Shown one piece after another: positions 1 through 11,522 of a stretch of DNA of 64,000 nucleotides. The stretch is taken from NCBI GenBank assembly GCA_031002005.1, contig JARYHS010008074.1, positions 273,173,930-273,237,929 on the forward strand, given 5' to 3'. The notes under the pieces were generated by a model that was given only the letters and a program-made list of their open reading frames with translations, made no database searches and was not told the origin of the DNA. The DNA is from Vandiemenella viatica (Eukaryota; Arthropoda; Insecta; Orthoptera; Morabidae). Numbering within the stretch: position 1 is the first letter of the stretch; each line of letters starts with the position of its first letter. A program made the translations under genes and the position numbers.

Positions 1-362
1 TGGAGTTCGCACTTTACTGCGAACTCCCCGAGCTTCTCGCACTTAAGGAGTTGGACAGCCTGCTTTTGGGTGGATGTTTCCAAAAGCAGAGTCCCGTTCC
101 TCAGCTTTTTTACCGATTTGAGGGTACCCGCAATACCCTCTAAACCTTTGTTTACATAAAATGGAGAGATCTTCTCAAAAGATCCCTCCACCCGTGTCAT
201 GATAACGAAGGCATTGTCTATTAAACAACCCTTGCCGTTACTGTAATTTTGTTCTGGGGGAGGGCTTTCAACCCTCGCCCGCTTTTTTGAACTGGGTGTA
301 TTTTTATTTGCCTGCGACACACCCGGGCCGCAGGGGTCTGTGGTTTTTTTGTGAGGCTTCAT
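1..362 (-). CDS. LINE ORF1 (gag-like), N-terminal part, runs off the window
   Basis: On the minus strand an ATG at 362 opens a frame with no stop for 120 codons to the window edge. After a basic, Ser/Pro-rich start come PFYVNKGLEGIAGTLKSVKK, LRNGTLLLETSTQKQ and LLKCEKLGEF. This arrangement (aromatic-x-x-KGLEGIAG, K-S-V-KKLR-x-G-x-LL-E, Q-x-x-x-LLKC-x-x-LG) is the conserved N-terminal part of the ORF1/gag protein of Jockey-type arthropod LINEs, the RNA-binding partner of the reverse transcriptase. The frame is open, unlike most elements here, so this may be a relatively young copy. The rest lies before base 1. Confidence 0.75.
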   Translation of the reverse strand, partial: MKPHKKTTDPCGPGVSQANKNTPSSKKRARVESPPPEQNYSNGKGCLIDNAFVIMTRVEGSFEKISPFYVNKGLEGIAGTLKSVKKLRNGTLLLETSTQKQAVQLLKCEKLGEFAVKCEL

Positions 363-722
363 TTTGGTCCCACGAGTTAAACCATTTTAAAAAGAAGCGC
401 TAATACAACAGGGGTGCGCAGGTGCCCCTGAGGTTGTACGTTAGCGAGTGATCTGCCTCTCACCCATGCACCTCCTCGGCACGTATCCGACCTTGAGGTT
501 GAGGGGTTTTTTATAGAGGTTTTTACCGTCCTCGCGATCCGGGCGATGAAGCCAAGATCCCCGTTCTCCTAGGCACACAACGTTCCACCGCCACGCCCTA
601 CGGTGGTCGTTGAAGCATGGTAGGAGTTTACGGTGTGGGAAACTTGCGGCGCTCACAAGTTTCCAGCTCGGGCACCGCGGGTTCGCCAAACCCGTACCTG
701 GCACTTGCGTACCAGGCCCCAT
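363..722 (-). promoter_or_regulatory. 5' UTR/internal promoter region of the same LINE
   Basis: GC-rich block directly upstream of the ORF1 start; composition changes sharply to AT-rich at 722, where the element seems to begin (GGGGCCTGG on the minus strand). Such 5' regions normally hold the internal promoter of Jockey-type LINEs. A 93-codon open frame here (722-441) has no recognisable similarity and is probably chance. Inference: a 5'-complete insertion. Confidence 0.5.
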
Positions 723-1655
723 TACTAAAAATGGTTAAAGTGAGGTATACAAGATAACATCTACATATGCAATATTTGGTTTCGATATAATTTCGCTAAA
801 GTCAATATTTCCTTCAAATTGAAAGATATTCAGGATAATAAATAGTCAAAAGATGATAAATTTTGTAACAAGGAAATCGTACTAAAAAGTTTAAAGACGT
901 TAAAAGCTAAAAAGCCGGTATGAATAATTTAACACGTAATGCACACTTTAAAATTCATGGAGTCGTATTTAGGAAAGAAATGGGAGATTAGCTCATAGCA
1001 AGAGCGAAACCTAATTTTTGCTCATACAACGTTCTAAAGTTTAGGAAACTTCAGTACAATGTAAAGGCTGTTTTTTAAACGTTATATAGTAAATGCAGGC
1101 ACATGGCGCAAAGAAAAATTAATCAGTTTAATAATATATGTAAATTCAAGGGAAGGAATTGTATTCAAAATAAAGACTTAGTCAAATACAAAAAGGTTCC
1201 AGTAAGTTTCATTTAAATTAACGAAGCCACGGGGTCAAGAGAAAAGAAAGTAAATTTTGGCGGCAACGATACTTTAATAAAATGGCCAGACCATATAGCA
1301 TTCGAGGGAACAATATATCAGAAATTAATAATAAATCGGAGAAAGCAGGTAGCGACTTCTGAAACGCACCATAGGCATTTGAGAACACGTAGAATTAGTT
1401 AAAGCTGGTTTAAAAGTTATCATAAAGTTATTAGCGATGTCGAAAATAAGCTGTTAAATTATAATTCATATTTTTCTGTAGACGAATAAGCATGGCTTGT
1501 TTAATATCAAATGAAAGAGAATTCAATTGGAAGGTGAAAAAACATTGTCTGAGCCTCTTAAATGTAAAATTGTAAAAGTTATAAACCAATTTCTGAATCA
1601 CAGGAACTGATTTTTTACAGTTAAACCGTTGAAGATACAGAAATTTTCACAAGGA
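723..1655. other. AT-rich stretch with no recognised feature
   Basis: No open frame of note, no repeat structure and no splice-framed coding sequence seen. It separates the LINE 5' end from the mariner remnant. Confidence 0.5.
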
Positions 1656-1789
1656 TCAAAATTCACATTTACCTAACATTCTAGCTACTGGTAAAATTTC
1701 AAAACGACAGTAGTAGTGAGAGCGAAAAATTGAACAATTTTGCAAATCGGTGCATGAATACAGTTTCCATACTGTTGACCTTTGAGCGC

Positions 1790-2420
1790 GAGAAAACAAT
1801 TCGATGTAATCGCCTTCCCGTTCGATGACCTTCCGCATCCGCATCGCGAATGTTTTGATCCCGTCGTCGAACCAGCCTCCCGCCGCGTAGCGAAGAAATC
1901 GAGTGACTGTGACCTGCACTTCCTCGTTTGACCGGAACTTCTGCCTTCCCAGGCGCTTTTTAAGCGCGGGAAACATGTGGTAGTCGCTTGGGGCAATGTC
2001 CGGGCTACAGGGGAAGGGGGGGGGGAGGGAGAGAGGAGTGGTCAACGAAATACCAACCAAATTATTCGACGAGGGAGGTCGTTTGATGTGAGACGTGGAC
2101 GCGCGTTGTCATGGTGCAGAGACACTCCTTTCCTGAGCATTCCTCATCTTTTCTTTTTCTTTGGATATCCCACAGAAGTTTCATGATAGTTTCGCAGTAG
2201 TGCTGGGAGTGTATTATTATTCCTTTTGGCATGAAATCCACGAAAAATACCCCCTTTAGGTTTTTTTTTTTTCTTTTTTTTTTAAACAGACATGTTTTCA
2301 TGGCGAATAGAAGTACCAAACGGGGAAGTTTCCCTTTGGGAATCATCAGGGTAGGAACCAAAGTCCTATCAGTAGGAAAGACAACACTGTATGGCAGGCA
2401 GAATCTTGTATAAGGGTAAG
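1790..2420 (-). pseudogene. Mariner transposase remnant
   Basis: Minus-strand pieces in at least two frames: MPKGIIIHSQHYCETIMKLL (2,231 and below), then LHHDNARPR with the second catalytic Asp, then SPDIAPSDYHMFPALKKRL with the third catalytic Asp (about 2,000), KFRSNEEV, and GDYIEL near 1,800. Order and spacing are those of a DD34D mariner transposase, which cuts and pastes its own element at TA sites. Frameshifts lie near 2,075 and in the homopolymer at 2,260-2,285, and a purine-rich insertion (2,015-2,035) sits beside the SPD motif. The N-terminal DNA-binding half is not recognisable. Inactive. Confidence 0.75.
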
Positions 2421-2589
2421 CCACAACAGCCAAACACAAGTAGGGTACACACGAAGGACGGCTCGCGAATGAAAGAAACAGTACCAAGAAAGGTCACTCA
2501 TCAGCACAATCCAGTGTTCAATTGGAGAAACAGTAGAGCCGACTGCAGGACACTAACTAATCAGCAATCAGATATCTCATAGAAAAAAA

Positions 2590-3900
2590 TCTTCCAAAAT
2601 TAAGCCGAATGCATCAGCAAAAGATACTGAAGATAATTTAATTAAATCAGGTCCGAGAGAAGAAAGGGTCTTACGGCATAAAGGTGCAAAGAAAGATTGC
2701 CTGTGTCAGATACAATGCATTTCAATGTTCCATTTTAATAATTTGGTAGTTAGATGCAGTACTTAAGTGTACAAGCCAGCCTCCAAGAGCGGCCGTCCTG
2801 GGTGGGAACGCGTGGAACATGAAACGAAGTACTCGCTCACTTACTTGAATCCCTCATTCAACGACACAGAACCAGCAGTTTAGTGTGGAAGACATAATAA
2901 ATAACATTCTGGAAAAGCCGTCTCCAATGGGCCAGTTAAACGTCACCCCACTATAGAGTGACAGAGTGGAGAGCAGTTCTGTACCAGCTCTCATCACAGT
3001 GTTTTTCTGAAGACCAAACAGTGAAATTTCCACTCCTTAGGCCAATGATTTAGGCAGTAGTAGAAAATATTCCATTACCACCCCTTTGTATGCTCAAGGG
3101 CGAGGCTTGTACTGAACTTCCCATTATTTTAGTTAGCCATTAGGCCATTATAGGAAAGCAAAAATCGCTTCTGCACATATTTACGCTGTACCAGCTATCT
3201 GTAGCATTCCACTTGTTGTTTTGTTGAGATCAGGAATGAATGCCTGTCAAACTCATCTCTGGAGATCATTTAAATTCCCTCCCCTCAACATCATTAGTTA
3301 GACTGTTAATAAGTATTTTCCCAGCCAGTTCTCACAGATGCCAACTGGAAGAACCAGAAGTTGACAGTGTGAGAGCGGGGTGTATCCACGTGCACAAATG
3401 GGGTAAGTCGAAGGTAATCTTTGCTCGGCTTTACCACGTGACAATATGAAGTGCTCTTCCCAATTTCTTTAACAGGCTCAAAGCCTTTCGGTTGGTAAGC
3501 ATAAAGTTTACAGAGTTGATGGTTTCTGTCCTCATCCAAGTTGTGAAGTTCATCTCCGACATCAGATCCCCCACTCTCCTAAAATCCCCGGTTAAGTTAT
3601 TCAGATACATTGCACCACCCAGGAACATATGCTTTTCTCACTCCCCTGGGAATGTGTCCCTTTGCAGTAGCTAATGCAGCATTAACAAATCTGGAATAGG
3701 TATTGGTATCAGATAAATCAAGATCTTCTGAAAACTTCACCCAATCGGCTTTATAAAAATTGCAGTGTGGCAGAGGGAATGATATGATACCAGGAATCTA
3801 AAGTCCTACTTGTAGAAGAACAAGATGATGATTATGTGGAAAAATTGTTAACATTTTATAGAATGCAGTTAAACTGTAGTTTTGATGATAATAAAACTCA
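2590..3900. other. Unassigned intergenic stretch
   Basis: Several short overlapping frames between 3,240 and 3,675 on both strands have no family resemblance and no shared conservation signal. Nothing supportable seen. Confidence 0.4.
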
Positions 3901-3909
3901 GGATTGGTG

Positions 3910-4448
3910 TCAGAGTTCTATTTTGCTGACCTGGAAGTGCCCCTTTCTTTTGGGTTGAATATCAGGTGAATGATATGTGTGTCTGACAAGTTTTTCACAA
4001 CACAGACTGTTAGGTTCCCATTGAGAATTATGGCTATTAAAATCACCCACATAAACAACAAGATGTGAAAAAATTGGAAGAACATTATCAGACCATAGAA
4101 CAGTTGGAGGTTTATAAGTGTTCACTACAGTACTGCAGTCATATTGTTAATCTCTGCCACAATTTTATCTACACAATCTTCATCATTTGTTGAAATTAGA
4201 TGAGTGCTGGTGATGGAGTCAAGAATGCAGGATGCAGTACCATAAGATAGATGGAAAGTAGCTCCCAGTATGCTTCTTCTTGAATGTAACTGAGATTCAT
4301 CAGATGTGCAAGTTTCTTTAACACAAACCAAATCAATGTTATTTTCCAATGATAGCCTGGATAAGATTCTTAGAGTATGATGATCAAAGGACTTAGTTGA
4401 TTGGTCCTGAAAAGAGCTAGAATCAGATTTTATTTGTTTGTATATCAT
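3910..4448 (-). pseudogene. LINE endonuclease (EEP/APE) domain, frameshifted
   Basis: Two minus-strand frames that abut near 4,125 together show the exonuclease-endonuclease-phosphatase fold of LINE ORF2: NIDLVCVKETCTSDESQL (the catalytic-Glu 'ET' motif), a decayed central part, then TYKPPTVLW and VYVGDFNSHNSQWE (the GDFN motif). This nuclease nicks target DNA to prime reverse transcription. The usual QE/QET glutamate motif appears as KET. A single frameshift separates the halves, and the downstream RT is not found on this strand, so the copy is truncated. Confidence 0.8.
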
Positions 4449-4449
4449 C

Positions 4450-4740
4450 TGATATCAAATAGTTACAAAACAGGAGAGATTCCAGCTGATTTAAATAAAA
4501 AGTATCATCTTCATAGTTCTGGAGAAGCACTAGCTTACAAATGAGAGAACTGTTGCACTGTAAGTCTAACACCACTTACATCAAAATTACTGACCAGGAT
4601 ACAATACAGAAAAATAAAAATGATAGAAGAAGACACTGTAGATGAAGACCAGTTTGGGTTTAGGAAACTCCACACTACAAGAGAAGCAATGGTTGCTTTA
4701 AGATTAATACTTGAAAGGCTGATCAAGATCTGGTGTTTGT
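4450..4740 (+). pseudogene. LINE reverse-transcriptase fragment (fingers/palm N-terminus)
   Basis: Plus-strand remnant: TGEIPADLN near 4,470, then after a decayed stretch EDTVDEDQFGFRKLHTTREA and MVALRLILER (4,625-4,720). DEDQFGFRK..GTREA is the conserved fingers block of RTE/L1-like insect LINE reverse transcriptases. It abuts a minus-strand endonuclease fragment of a different element, so the two are separate insertions. No catalytic box is present. Confidence 0.7.
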
Positions 4741-4929
4741 TGGGTTAGAGTCAAAGATATCAAATAGAAGAATATGTTATAATCTACATATGAATCATGA
4801 AAAATTTGAATGAGGCATAAGTATACTTAAAAAAAAAAAAAAAAAAATAAAAAATCCGTATGCAATGATTTGTTGAACTGGGGATGCCATGAACAAAATG
4901 CTCAAGGACAATTTTGGTATACAATATAA

Positions 4930-5445
4930 ATAATGATAAAAAACTTTTTAATGTACCATGTTTTTATAATGGACTAAAAAGTAAAAAATAATTTCTCTAA
5001 TCCTTATGAAGAATAAAACCACATACAGATTTCTAACTACTACTAAATTGTAGTGAAAACGTATACTTGGAAATTTTTAATAGCTATTAAAATATTGTAA
5101 GATTGGTGACGAAAAATGCAATACACAAGAAGCATAGAGAGTAGCTAGCAATGAAAGATTTTATCAGTTCACATTATTTGTGGAGCAATAAATCTGTTAG
5201 TTGAGCTATTAATACATGAATTGTTTGTTGCTTGCACCCCATGTTTTTCATCACCAATCTTACAAGTATTTTAACAGCTATCAAAAATTTCAAAGTATAA
5301 ATTTTCAGTACAATTTAGAATTTAAGAAAGCTGTATGTGGTTTACCCTTCATAAGGATTAGAGAAATTATTTTATACTTTTTAGTCCATTATAAAAACAT
5401 GGTACATTTAAAAAGTTTTTTTTTATTTTATTATTATTTTCTGTT
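4930..5445. repeat. Imperfect ~200-bp inverted repeat (foldback)
   Basis: Left arm 4,930-5,135 and right arm about 5,215-5,445 are reverse complements at roughly 85-90 percent, for example ccatgtttttataatggact on the left against its complement at 5,381-5,400. The loop is about 80 bases. Both strands can fold. No transposase or clear target duplication seen; it may be a MITE or an inverted duplication. Confidence 0.8.
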
Positions 5446-5699
5446 TTATAGGGTTATGTGAGGGAAATTTGGAATTGATTTTAAATACTTTGATCACATA
5501 ATCTCGGAGACATGCCACAAAATCCAGGTTTTTATTTAATAGAAAACATTTAATTTAGTTATTTACATCCCGAGGAAATAAGGAACAAAACAAAAAAAAA
5601 AAAAAAAAACAAAAAAAAATTATGCATATCCATTGTTTGAATCATAAGTCTTTAATTCAAACAAAAATCGAATAGAAGAAAGCACTTTTAGTCAGGAAG

Positions 5700-6600
5700 C
5701 ATTTCCAATTTTTCTTTCCTTAAAAACCTTATTCAGACTATCACAAACATTAAAAAAATTGGTCAAATTGATACACTGCAAAAAGCACTTTCCATTTTTC
5801 AAGAATTTTTTGGGCAACATTTCAATTTTTTTTCTCTAAAAACCTTTTTCGCACTATTACAACCATTTAAGAGAAATTAGCCCAAGTGGTCCATGGGGGG
5901 GGGAGGGAGAAACACTTTCAGTTTTACATAATTTTCCAATTTCTGGGCTACTTTTTCCATATTTTTTTTCTCTTAAAACCTTATTGGGACTATTACAAAC
6001 CATTATAAAAAGTTAGCCAAATCTGTCCATAGAAAGAAAAAAATACTTTGTTTCTCCCGAATTTTCCTGACACCTTCTCCAATTTTTTTTTCTCAAAAAA
6101 CATTTTTCAGATAACTGCAAACATTTTAAAAAATTTAGCCAAATCGGTCCATAGAAAATGAACTTTCTGTTGTTACCGAATTTTCCTAATTTCCGGGCAA
6201 CTTTTCCATTTTTCTTTCTCTAAATCCTTATTCAGACTATTAAAGACATTTTAAAAAAATAGCTAAATTGGTCCATAGAAAAAAAGTACTTTCAGTTTTT
6301 CCCGAATTGTCCAGGCAACTTTTCCAATTTTTCTTTCTTTAAAAACCTTATTCAGACTGTTATGAACATTAAAAAAAAAAAAAAAAAAAAATAGCCAAAT
6401 TGGTACACAAGAAAAAAAGACTCAGTTTTCTCTGAATTTTCCAGGCAACTTTTCCAATTTTCCATTAACTAAAAGCCTTATTCGGACTATTATGAACATT
6501 AAGGGAAGAAAAAAAAAGTAGCCAAATCGGACCACAGAAAAGAGTACTTTCAGTTTTTCCAGAATTTTCAAATTTTCCCATTTTTCAGATTTTTCATGCA
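5700..6600. repeat. Minisatellite, about 7.5 units of ~120 bp
   Basis: Diverged tandem units begin with ttccaatttttctttc-like sequence near 5,703, 5,821, 5,955, 6,077, 6,204, 6,321, 6,450 and 6,573. Each holds a ccttattcagactat block, a (t)agccaaatnggtccatagaa block and a cagtttttcccgaattttcc block. Unit spacing is 117-134 bp because of A- and T-run length changes. No coding potential. Confidence 0.85.
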
Positions 6601-6609
6601 TTATCATCC

Positions 6610-8190
6610 ACTTCTATGCTACGGTCAAAATTTCTCATTGAGAAGTTAGTTTAAAATCAATTACAAAATTGTTTAAAACATGACTTTTTGGTGAAAGAAT
6701 ATTCTGATATGATAAAAACTGGGCAAGTAGCTCATCTGATTTAAAAATTAAAAGGAAAAATAAAGTGTTTCAAAATGATATATAGTTGAATTAAAGGATT
6801 TTTTAACATTTAAAATTTTGTCAGTAAAAAGCATATTTGGTGAATTGATTGCGGGAGAAGTAAAGGTTATTACGAATTTTGATTATATACAAATTGTTTA
6901 AAAAATCAGCATATTGTTTTGTATATATCTGTTAATGTTTGGTGGAGAAATAAGCTGTAATTTTGTTTCATCAAATTTGTACAATATCACAGATAGAAAA
7001 TGACCAAAAGAACAGGTTAGAAAATTTATTGAAGTAAATATATGACTGGCTAGTGGAGGATCACTTGGATTGATGTCAGTAATCGAGGGCTGATTGCGTA
7101 GTTTGGTCATCAGCTTTGTTGCTCAGTCAGAATTATCTGGAAAGTCACTGAAAGCAGGCGCTTGTTCCAGGTGTGTGGGTATTGCCATCAAGTGGACCTT
7201 GAACTGAGTACGGGAAGCCATCATTCTTAGTTTTATTGTATATACAGGATTAGTGAAGCAAGTGAATTTGAAGAACTAATTTCAGTGTATGACCTAATGT
7301 CTCAGGAATATTGAATCAAATGACTGTGAAAATAGTGGTAACCAGATGGATGTGAGTTAGCTATTTGAAAACTTTTGCTAGCAATCTTCAATACAGGATA
7401 CTGTCTTGGATGAAAAGGCTTTCGAAAAATGATAAAAAGGGGTTTCATTTAAAGCCATTAACTTTGTAAATTTATAATATAAACATAATCCTAATAATAA
7501 AGGACTTCCAAATCCAAAGTATACCTACATTGTAAACATACGTCAAAAATAAAAGTCATAATTCTAAAGTGTAGTTATTTCACCACATTCATTTCCAGTG
7601 GTAGTACCATTAAAACAATCATTTTGATATTAGGTTTACCTAGTCTAAAAATTCTCCAAACAGAATGGAGCCATTTGAAAGTTTGTTTCCCCATGGGCTT
7701 AACATAGCATCCACCGACAACGGAAATAATGTTAAACAATAAAATGTCGGTTGTTTAAATAGATAAATCAAATTCAACTACGATAAGAGGCAATCACATT
7801 GAGAACCAAATATTGACCAAAATTAGAGGTTGTAAGTAAATTTTAAGTATTTTTTAGAGGGAGAAAGGAAGAAAAGTTTTTAAATACAATAGTTAGAAAG
7901 CAGAAAATATGCTAAAATAATAGTGAAAAATTCACATATTAACTATACAATAAAAGTTTAACAAGAAGTTTGAGATTTAACATTTATATTTAACCTCCAG
8001 TAGCGACTTTGACAAGAGTAACTTTCAGAAATAAACAACTCCTAAACCAGCAGTATTGCAAGAAAAGTTGTCAGAACTTAAAATACTCACAATACATCAT
8101 ACTATAACAACGTTTCAAGGATTTCTGACTAATAATAGTATATCGTGAGAATCAGGAACTTTTACATAAGAGAAAGGGAGTTTACCGTGG
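6610..8190. other. Unassigned AT-rich stretch
   Basis: No convincing coding sequence, exon-like segment or repeat structure seen on either strand. Confidence 0.4.
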
Positions 8191-8199
8191 GGAACCACC

Positions 8200-8290
8200 A
8201 ATATTCCAGAAGTTTTCAGTCAGAGTGTATATAAAGGCGCCATTTTCTTGCATCTTAGCTAGTCGCAGATCAACTTTCAGAGATGTACGC
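8200..8290 (+). promoter_or_regulatory. Candidate TATA promoter with heat-shock-like element
   Basis: attccagaagttttc at 8,202-8,216 resembles a heat-shock element (TTCnnGAAnnTTY). It is followed by TATATAAAG at 8,228-8,236 and, about 30 bases on, ttagctagtcgcagatcaac, which would suit a transcription start. An ATG at 8,283 opens only 23 codons. No downstream gene is recognised, so this could be a first exon of an unknown gene, a promoter of a decayed retrocopy or chance. Confidence 0.3.
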
Positions 8291-8299
8291 TGTACCTAA

Positions 8300-9590
8300 G
8301 TCACATAACATAGTGCGGCATTGGACTTGGTCATATTTTCATAATAGTTAAGATGGTTAGTGTTAGAAACTTTCACTAACAATTTGCTGACTAGCAAATA
8401 TTCAAAGTGTAGAACAGTTCTTATAAGCTCGCTCTAAATGGGGTTGCAATTTCAGTTACAAGAGTGAATGCTTTATATCAGTGTATGTTTGATTTGAAGA
8501 ATAACCTGCAGTTTTCTATTAAGTTTTAAAGTCTGGTCCAATATTCTAATACTGCTACAAAAATGTTTGATCTGATACCAGCCCAACTTAAGAGCTTTAA
8601 AATAATATAGCATTTATTTATCAGCAGTGACTTTTCATTTCTATGTTACACCCTGTTATCTGTTGTGGTTAATTTTTAATGAACCTAGTAGAAACTTTTA
8701 ATTAGGTATCAGATTAATCAATATCATCCATGGCTACAACTTATGTTAGAATATGTGCTACCCCAAGCATCGTTATCTCATGGCAATACGAAATCCAATT
8801 GTGATAAATATTTATGTAATGTGGCTTGTACTGGAAATATTCCAATTGAAAAGTTTCATTACATGAGTGACTTTTAAACTTAACAACTGTTGCCATTTCT
8901 TTTAAGTATGAACCAGTCACCATTAAAGAAACTGAGTTTGAAACTTTTCTCTCTATTCTGTGTGATTACTGTTAGTACTAAACTATTTAGTCCTACTTAT
9001 TTTAACAAACTTTTATTTAACATTTGGACAATCTACTGGTACCTACTCAGTAGTATCAATCACAGTCATGGGTGTATCCAGCGAGGGGAAGAAGAAAAAT
9101 CAAGTTGCCTTCAGTATGCTTTTACAAGTGATGAACTGGCGCAGGATCACTATGGCAGAGGAAAGCGTGACTGGATAATGCCTGATGAGTGTGAATCGAA
9201 ATTTCATGAAAGTACACCGTGAGATATTGACAAATAAAGTTACTGAAACATTTTTTGAGAATCTGAGACAGTTAATGTTTACATAAAAAACTATATCTGA
9301 GTTACGATCTTAATTAACTACATAGTAGTCCTTGGATTTCTATGTTAATCAATAATAAAAATAGTTTCCTCAGTAGGTTTGAGTTTCAGTTTGTAATAAA
9401 TCGTCATGTTACAGTACCTCACCCCACTTCCTTGAAAAAAAAATAAGAGTTGCCCCCTCACCCCCTAGTTCTGATCCTGGATACGCCCTTGATCACAGTC
9501 AAGGGATTGTGGTAAAAAGTTGGTAGTGAAATCAGATTAAAACCAAAATGAACAACTTAAATATAATGAGCCAATCATTTTTCTGCCAAA
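8300..9590. other. Unassigned stretch with a 110-codon frame of unknown nature
   Basis: A plus-strand frame at 8,890-9,222 shows no family resemblance. The segment ggatacgccc at 9,479 and gggtgtatccagcgagggg near 9,070 look like halves of an arthropod 'GGCGTATCCAG' repeat terminus, suggesting a decayed repeat. Nothing else supportable. Confidence 0.3.
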
Positions 9591-9597
9591 AAACAGT

Positions 9598-9720
9598 AGA
9601 GGAAGATCGAGATTAGAATATATGAAGCAGATAATCAAGGACATAGGTTCTAAGGAGTATGCTGAGATTAAGATCGTAGCACAAGATAGAAAGACTAGAG
9701 GACTGTACCAAACCAACTAA
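9598..9720 (+). pseudogene. C-terminal end of a LINE ORF2
   Basis: Forty codons ending in TAA: RGRSRLEYMKQIIKDIG, then SKEYAEIKIVAQDRK. The GRPR..Y..QI.KD.G...Y.E.K..A.DR pattern is the conserved tail of an insect LINE ORF2 family, the same family type as the fragment at 32,940-33,070. Only the tail remains, consistent with severe 5' truncation at insertion. Confidence 0.65.
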
Positions 9721-10387
9721 GAGATTGACGACAGAAAAAAAAAATCACTCATTATCATGATTACACTGGAAAATAAACATGTGAGTATGTATCTGCCAAA
9801 GGCTTCAATTATAACATAAATACTCTTCCCATGACAACTCCAAACTAATCTAGGTTGAATCTAACTCAGATCTTCAAAAAGCCAACACTGTTTGTTCTCA
9901 CCACTCGGCTAAAGACAGAGTCAATACAAGATTGAGTTGAATGTCACTTCTGCACAGAACCTTAGACTGTGATTGGGATAGGTAGTATCATGTTCAGATT
10001 TTACAAGAGAATGTAGAGAGGAAATGGTGGAGTCAGTGCCACATGATTTACTTTGGTTTCCTCATTTCAAGTCACTTGACAGCAAGTTATGTGGTCTTTT
10101 GTTCTGTCTCAGGTATTCAGATTTTTCGAGAAAAAACACTGAGTTTTATGAGGATTTGTGGCATTACATTGTTACTGACTGATTGCCAGAGAATATTTTG
10201 CACAGAATATGACAAGTTTCTTGCTCCGTGCCAAACACTTATGGATTACAGAGAGCAGTTTTACAAAATAAGATAGGAAACTAAAACTTGATAGAAAGAT
10301 GGTCTGAACAATATGGTGATCCCATAAGTATTTCTGTATATTAGTGCAGGAATTTATGAAGTGCTGACTGCATACAAAGTTCCCTTT

Positions 10388-10393
10388 TTTATT
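10388..10393 (-). terminator. ALG9 poly(A) signal
   Basis: AATAAA on the minus strand, 82 bases beyond the ALG9 stop codon, the first such hexamer downstream. A short 3' UTR is inferred; transcript data would fix the cleavage site. Confidence 0.55.
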
Positions 10394-10475
10394 TTATCCA
10401 TTATATACAACAATATGCCACATGCAGACTTCTGCCACTCTCACTGCATCTATGTTTTTGTTGTTCTTTACAAAA

Positions 10476-10605
10476 TTATTTATCTTTTTGAGTATCTTTG
10501 TCTAATAATCTGAACTTTGTAGAGATTAGTAAATTGTATGGTGCATATGTACATAACTTTTCTGACAGAAATGGGATGTAGAAGGCTCTGAAGATTCTGT
10601 GAGAT
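10476..10605 (-). CDS. ALG9: ALG9 terminal coding exon
   Basis: Last coding exon, minus strand. The acceptor follows a run of T (ttttttttccag, AG at 10,607-10,606). The first base A completes the split Arg codon, then SHRIFRAFYIPFLSEK and a basic tail ending KDK, with TAA at 10,478-10,476. The motif R-x-F-R-A-F-Y-x-P-F-L-S is the conserved C-terminal block of ALG9. The in-frame sequence continues upstream of the acceptor to 10,661 but that part is intron. A poly(A) signal lies 82 bases downstream. Together with the other three exons this gives the C-terminal ~178 residues of the enzyme, its ER-lumenal tail. Confidence 0.95.
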
Positions 10606-10669
10606 CTGGAAAAAAAAAGTTCACAAAGAAGCAAGATAAATAATGTTATATTTCTATTCAATGCAAAAG

Positions 10670-11520
10670 ATTATAAAAAAAAAACCAGAACAGCTGCTTG
10701 AGTCAATATTTACAAAAGATATTATTTCTAATGAAAACCAATGTAAATAAAGTTCTTGGATTCTTTCACAGAGAAGTTACACATGTATCATAGAACTAAT
10801 CCCACAATTGTCTTTGTAATGGCCTATAAAGTTCAAATAAAAGTGAGAGATGGAGGCACAGAACTGACTGAAGCACGTACATGTATAGTAGCTGGAAAAC
10901 AGAAAAGTAATGAAGTTGCTGTATTTGAGAGATGTGAAATGGAAGGGGGAAGGAGGATACGAGTTATGGGAAATTGAAGGTATAACTGTGTTAAGGATGT
11001 AGAAAAACGCCATTGCTCAACATGTGTTGGTGTGTAGAAACACAGAAAAATAAACATAAAAATATTTATTTCCTTTTACTAATTTTTATCTTTTTACACT
11101 TTTATATTGATGGATTTCTTCTTTGCCCTTAGCACTACTGCATTAGGAAGAATTTTTATCTTCCCAAATAACCTAAAATTATAATTGTTCAAATATTAGA
11201 AGTTCTTATGAACTAGCAATTTGGCCGAGCAAATTAGTGTGCCATCATACCAGGTATGGTGTTACAGAGAACCCATGGACCTTGGGCCCTGCTTAATTAC
11301 TATACTGATTATGCTTAATAGTTTTTTGTTATCAGTGGGATGGACCAAAATTTTCCAAACAGAAATAACACATAATGCAAAGGTCATAATTGTCCAAATA
11401 CAGCTGCCTCTAGCAACAAGTGTAATGCTCTTGTGGCAAGTTGGTCAATGTAAATAACATGTCTAACCTAAAAGTAATATGTACAACAAACATAAAACCA
11501 GGAATTGGGAAATTATATTA
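10670..11520. other. ALG9 intron sequence, nothing recognised
   Basis: Overlapping short frames on both strands at 10,756-11,057 have no family signal. Treated as intron. Confidence 0.4.
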
Positions 11521-11522
11521 TA

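Noticed and set aside
441..722. 93-codon frame on the minus strand
   Set aside because: Lies in the GC-rich 5' UTR of the LINE, upstream of the true ORF1 start; no similarity and GC richness alone gives long frames.
5583..5620. Possible LINE poly(A) tails at 4,829-4,850 and 5,588-5,620
   Set aside because: A-rich runs are common here and no element end with a target duplication could be tied to them.
10606..10661. Extending the last ALG9 exon upstream to the in-frame ATG
   Set aside because: The segment includes the poly-T and AG of a splice acceptor, and the phase matches the exon at 15,004-15,137.
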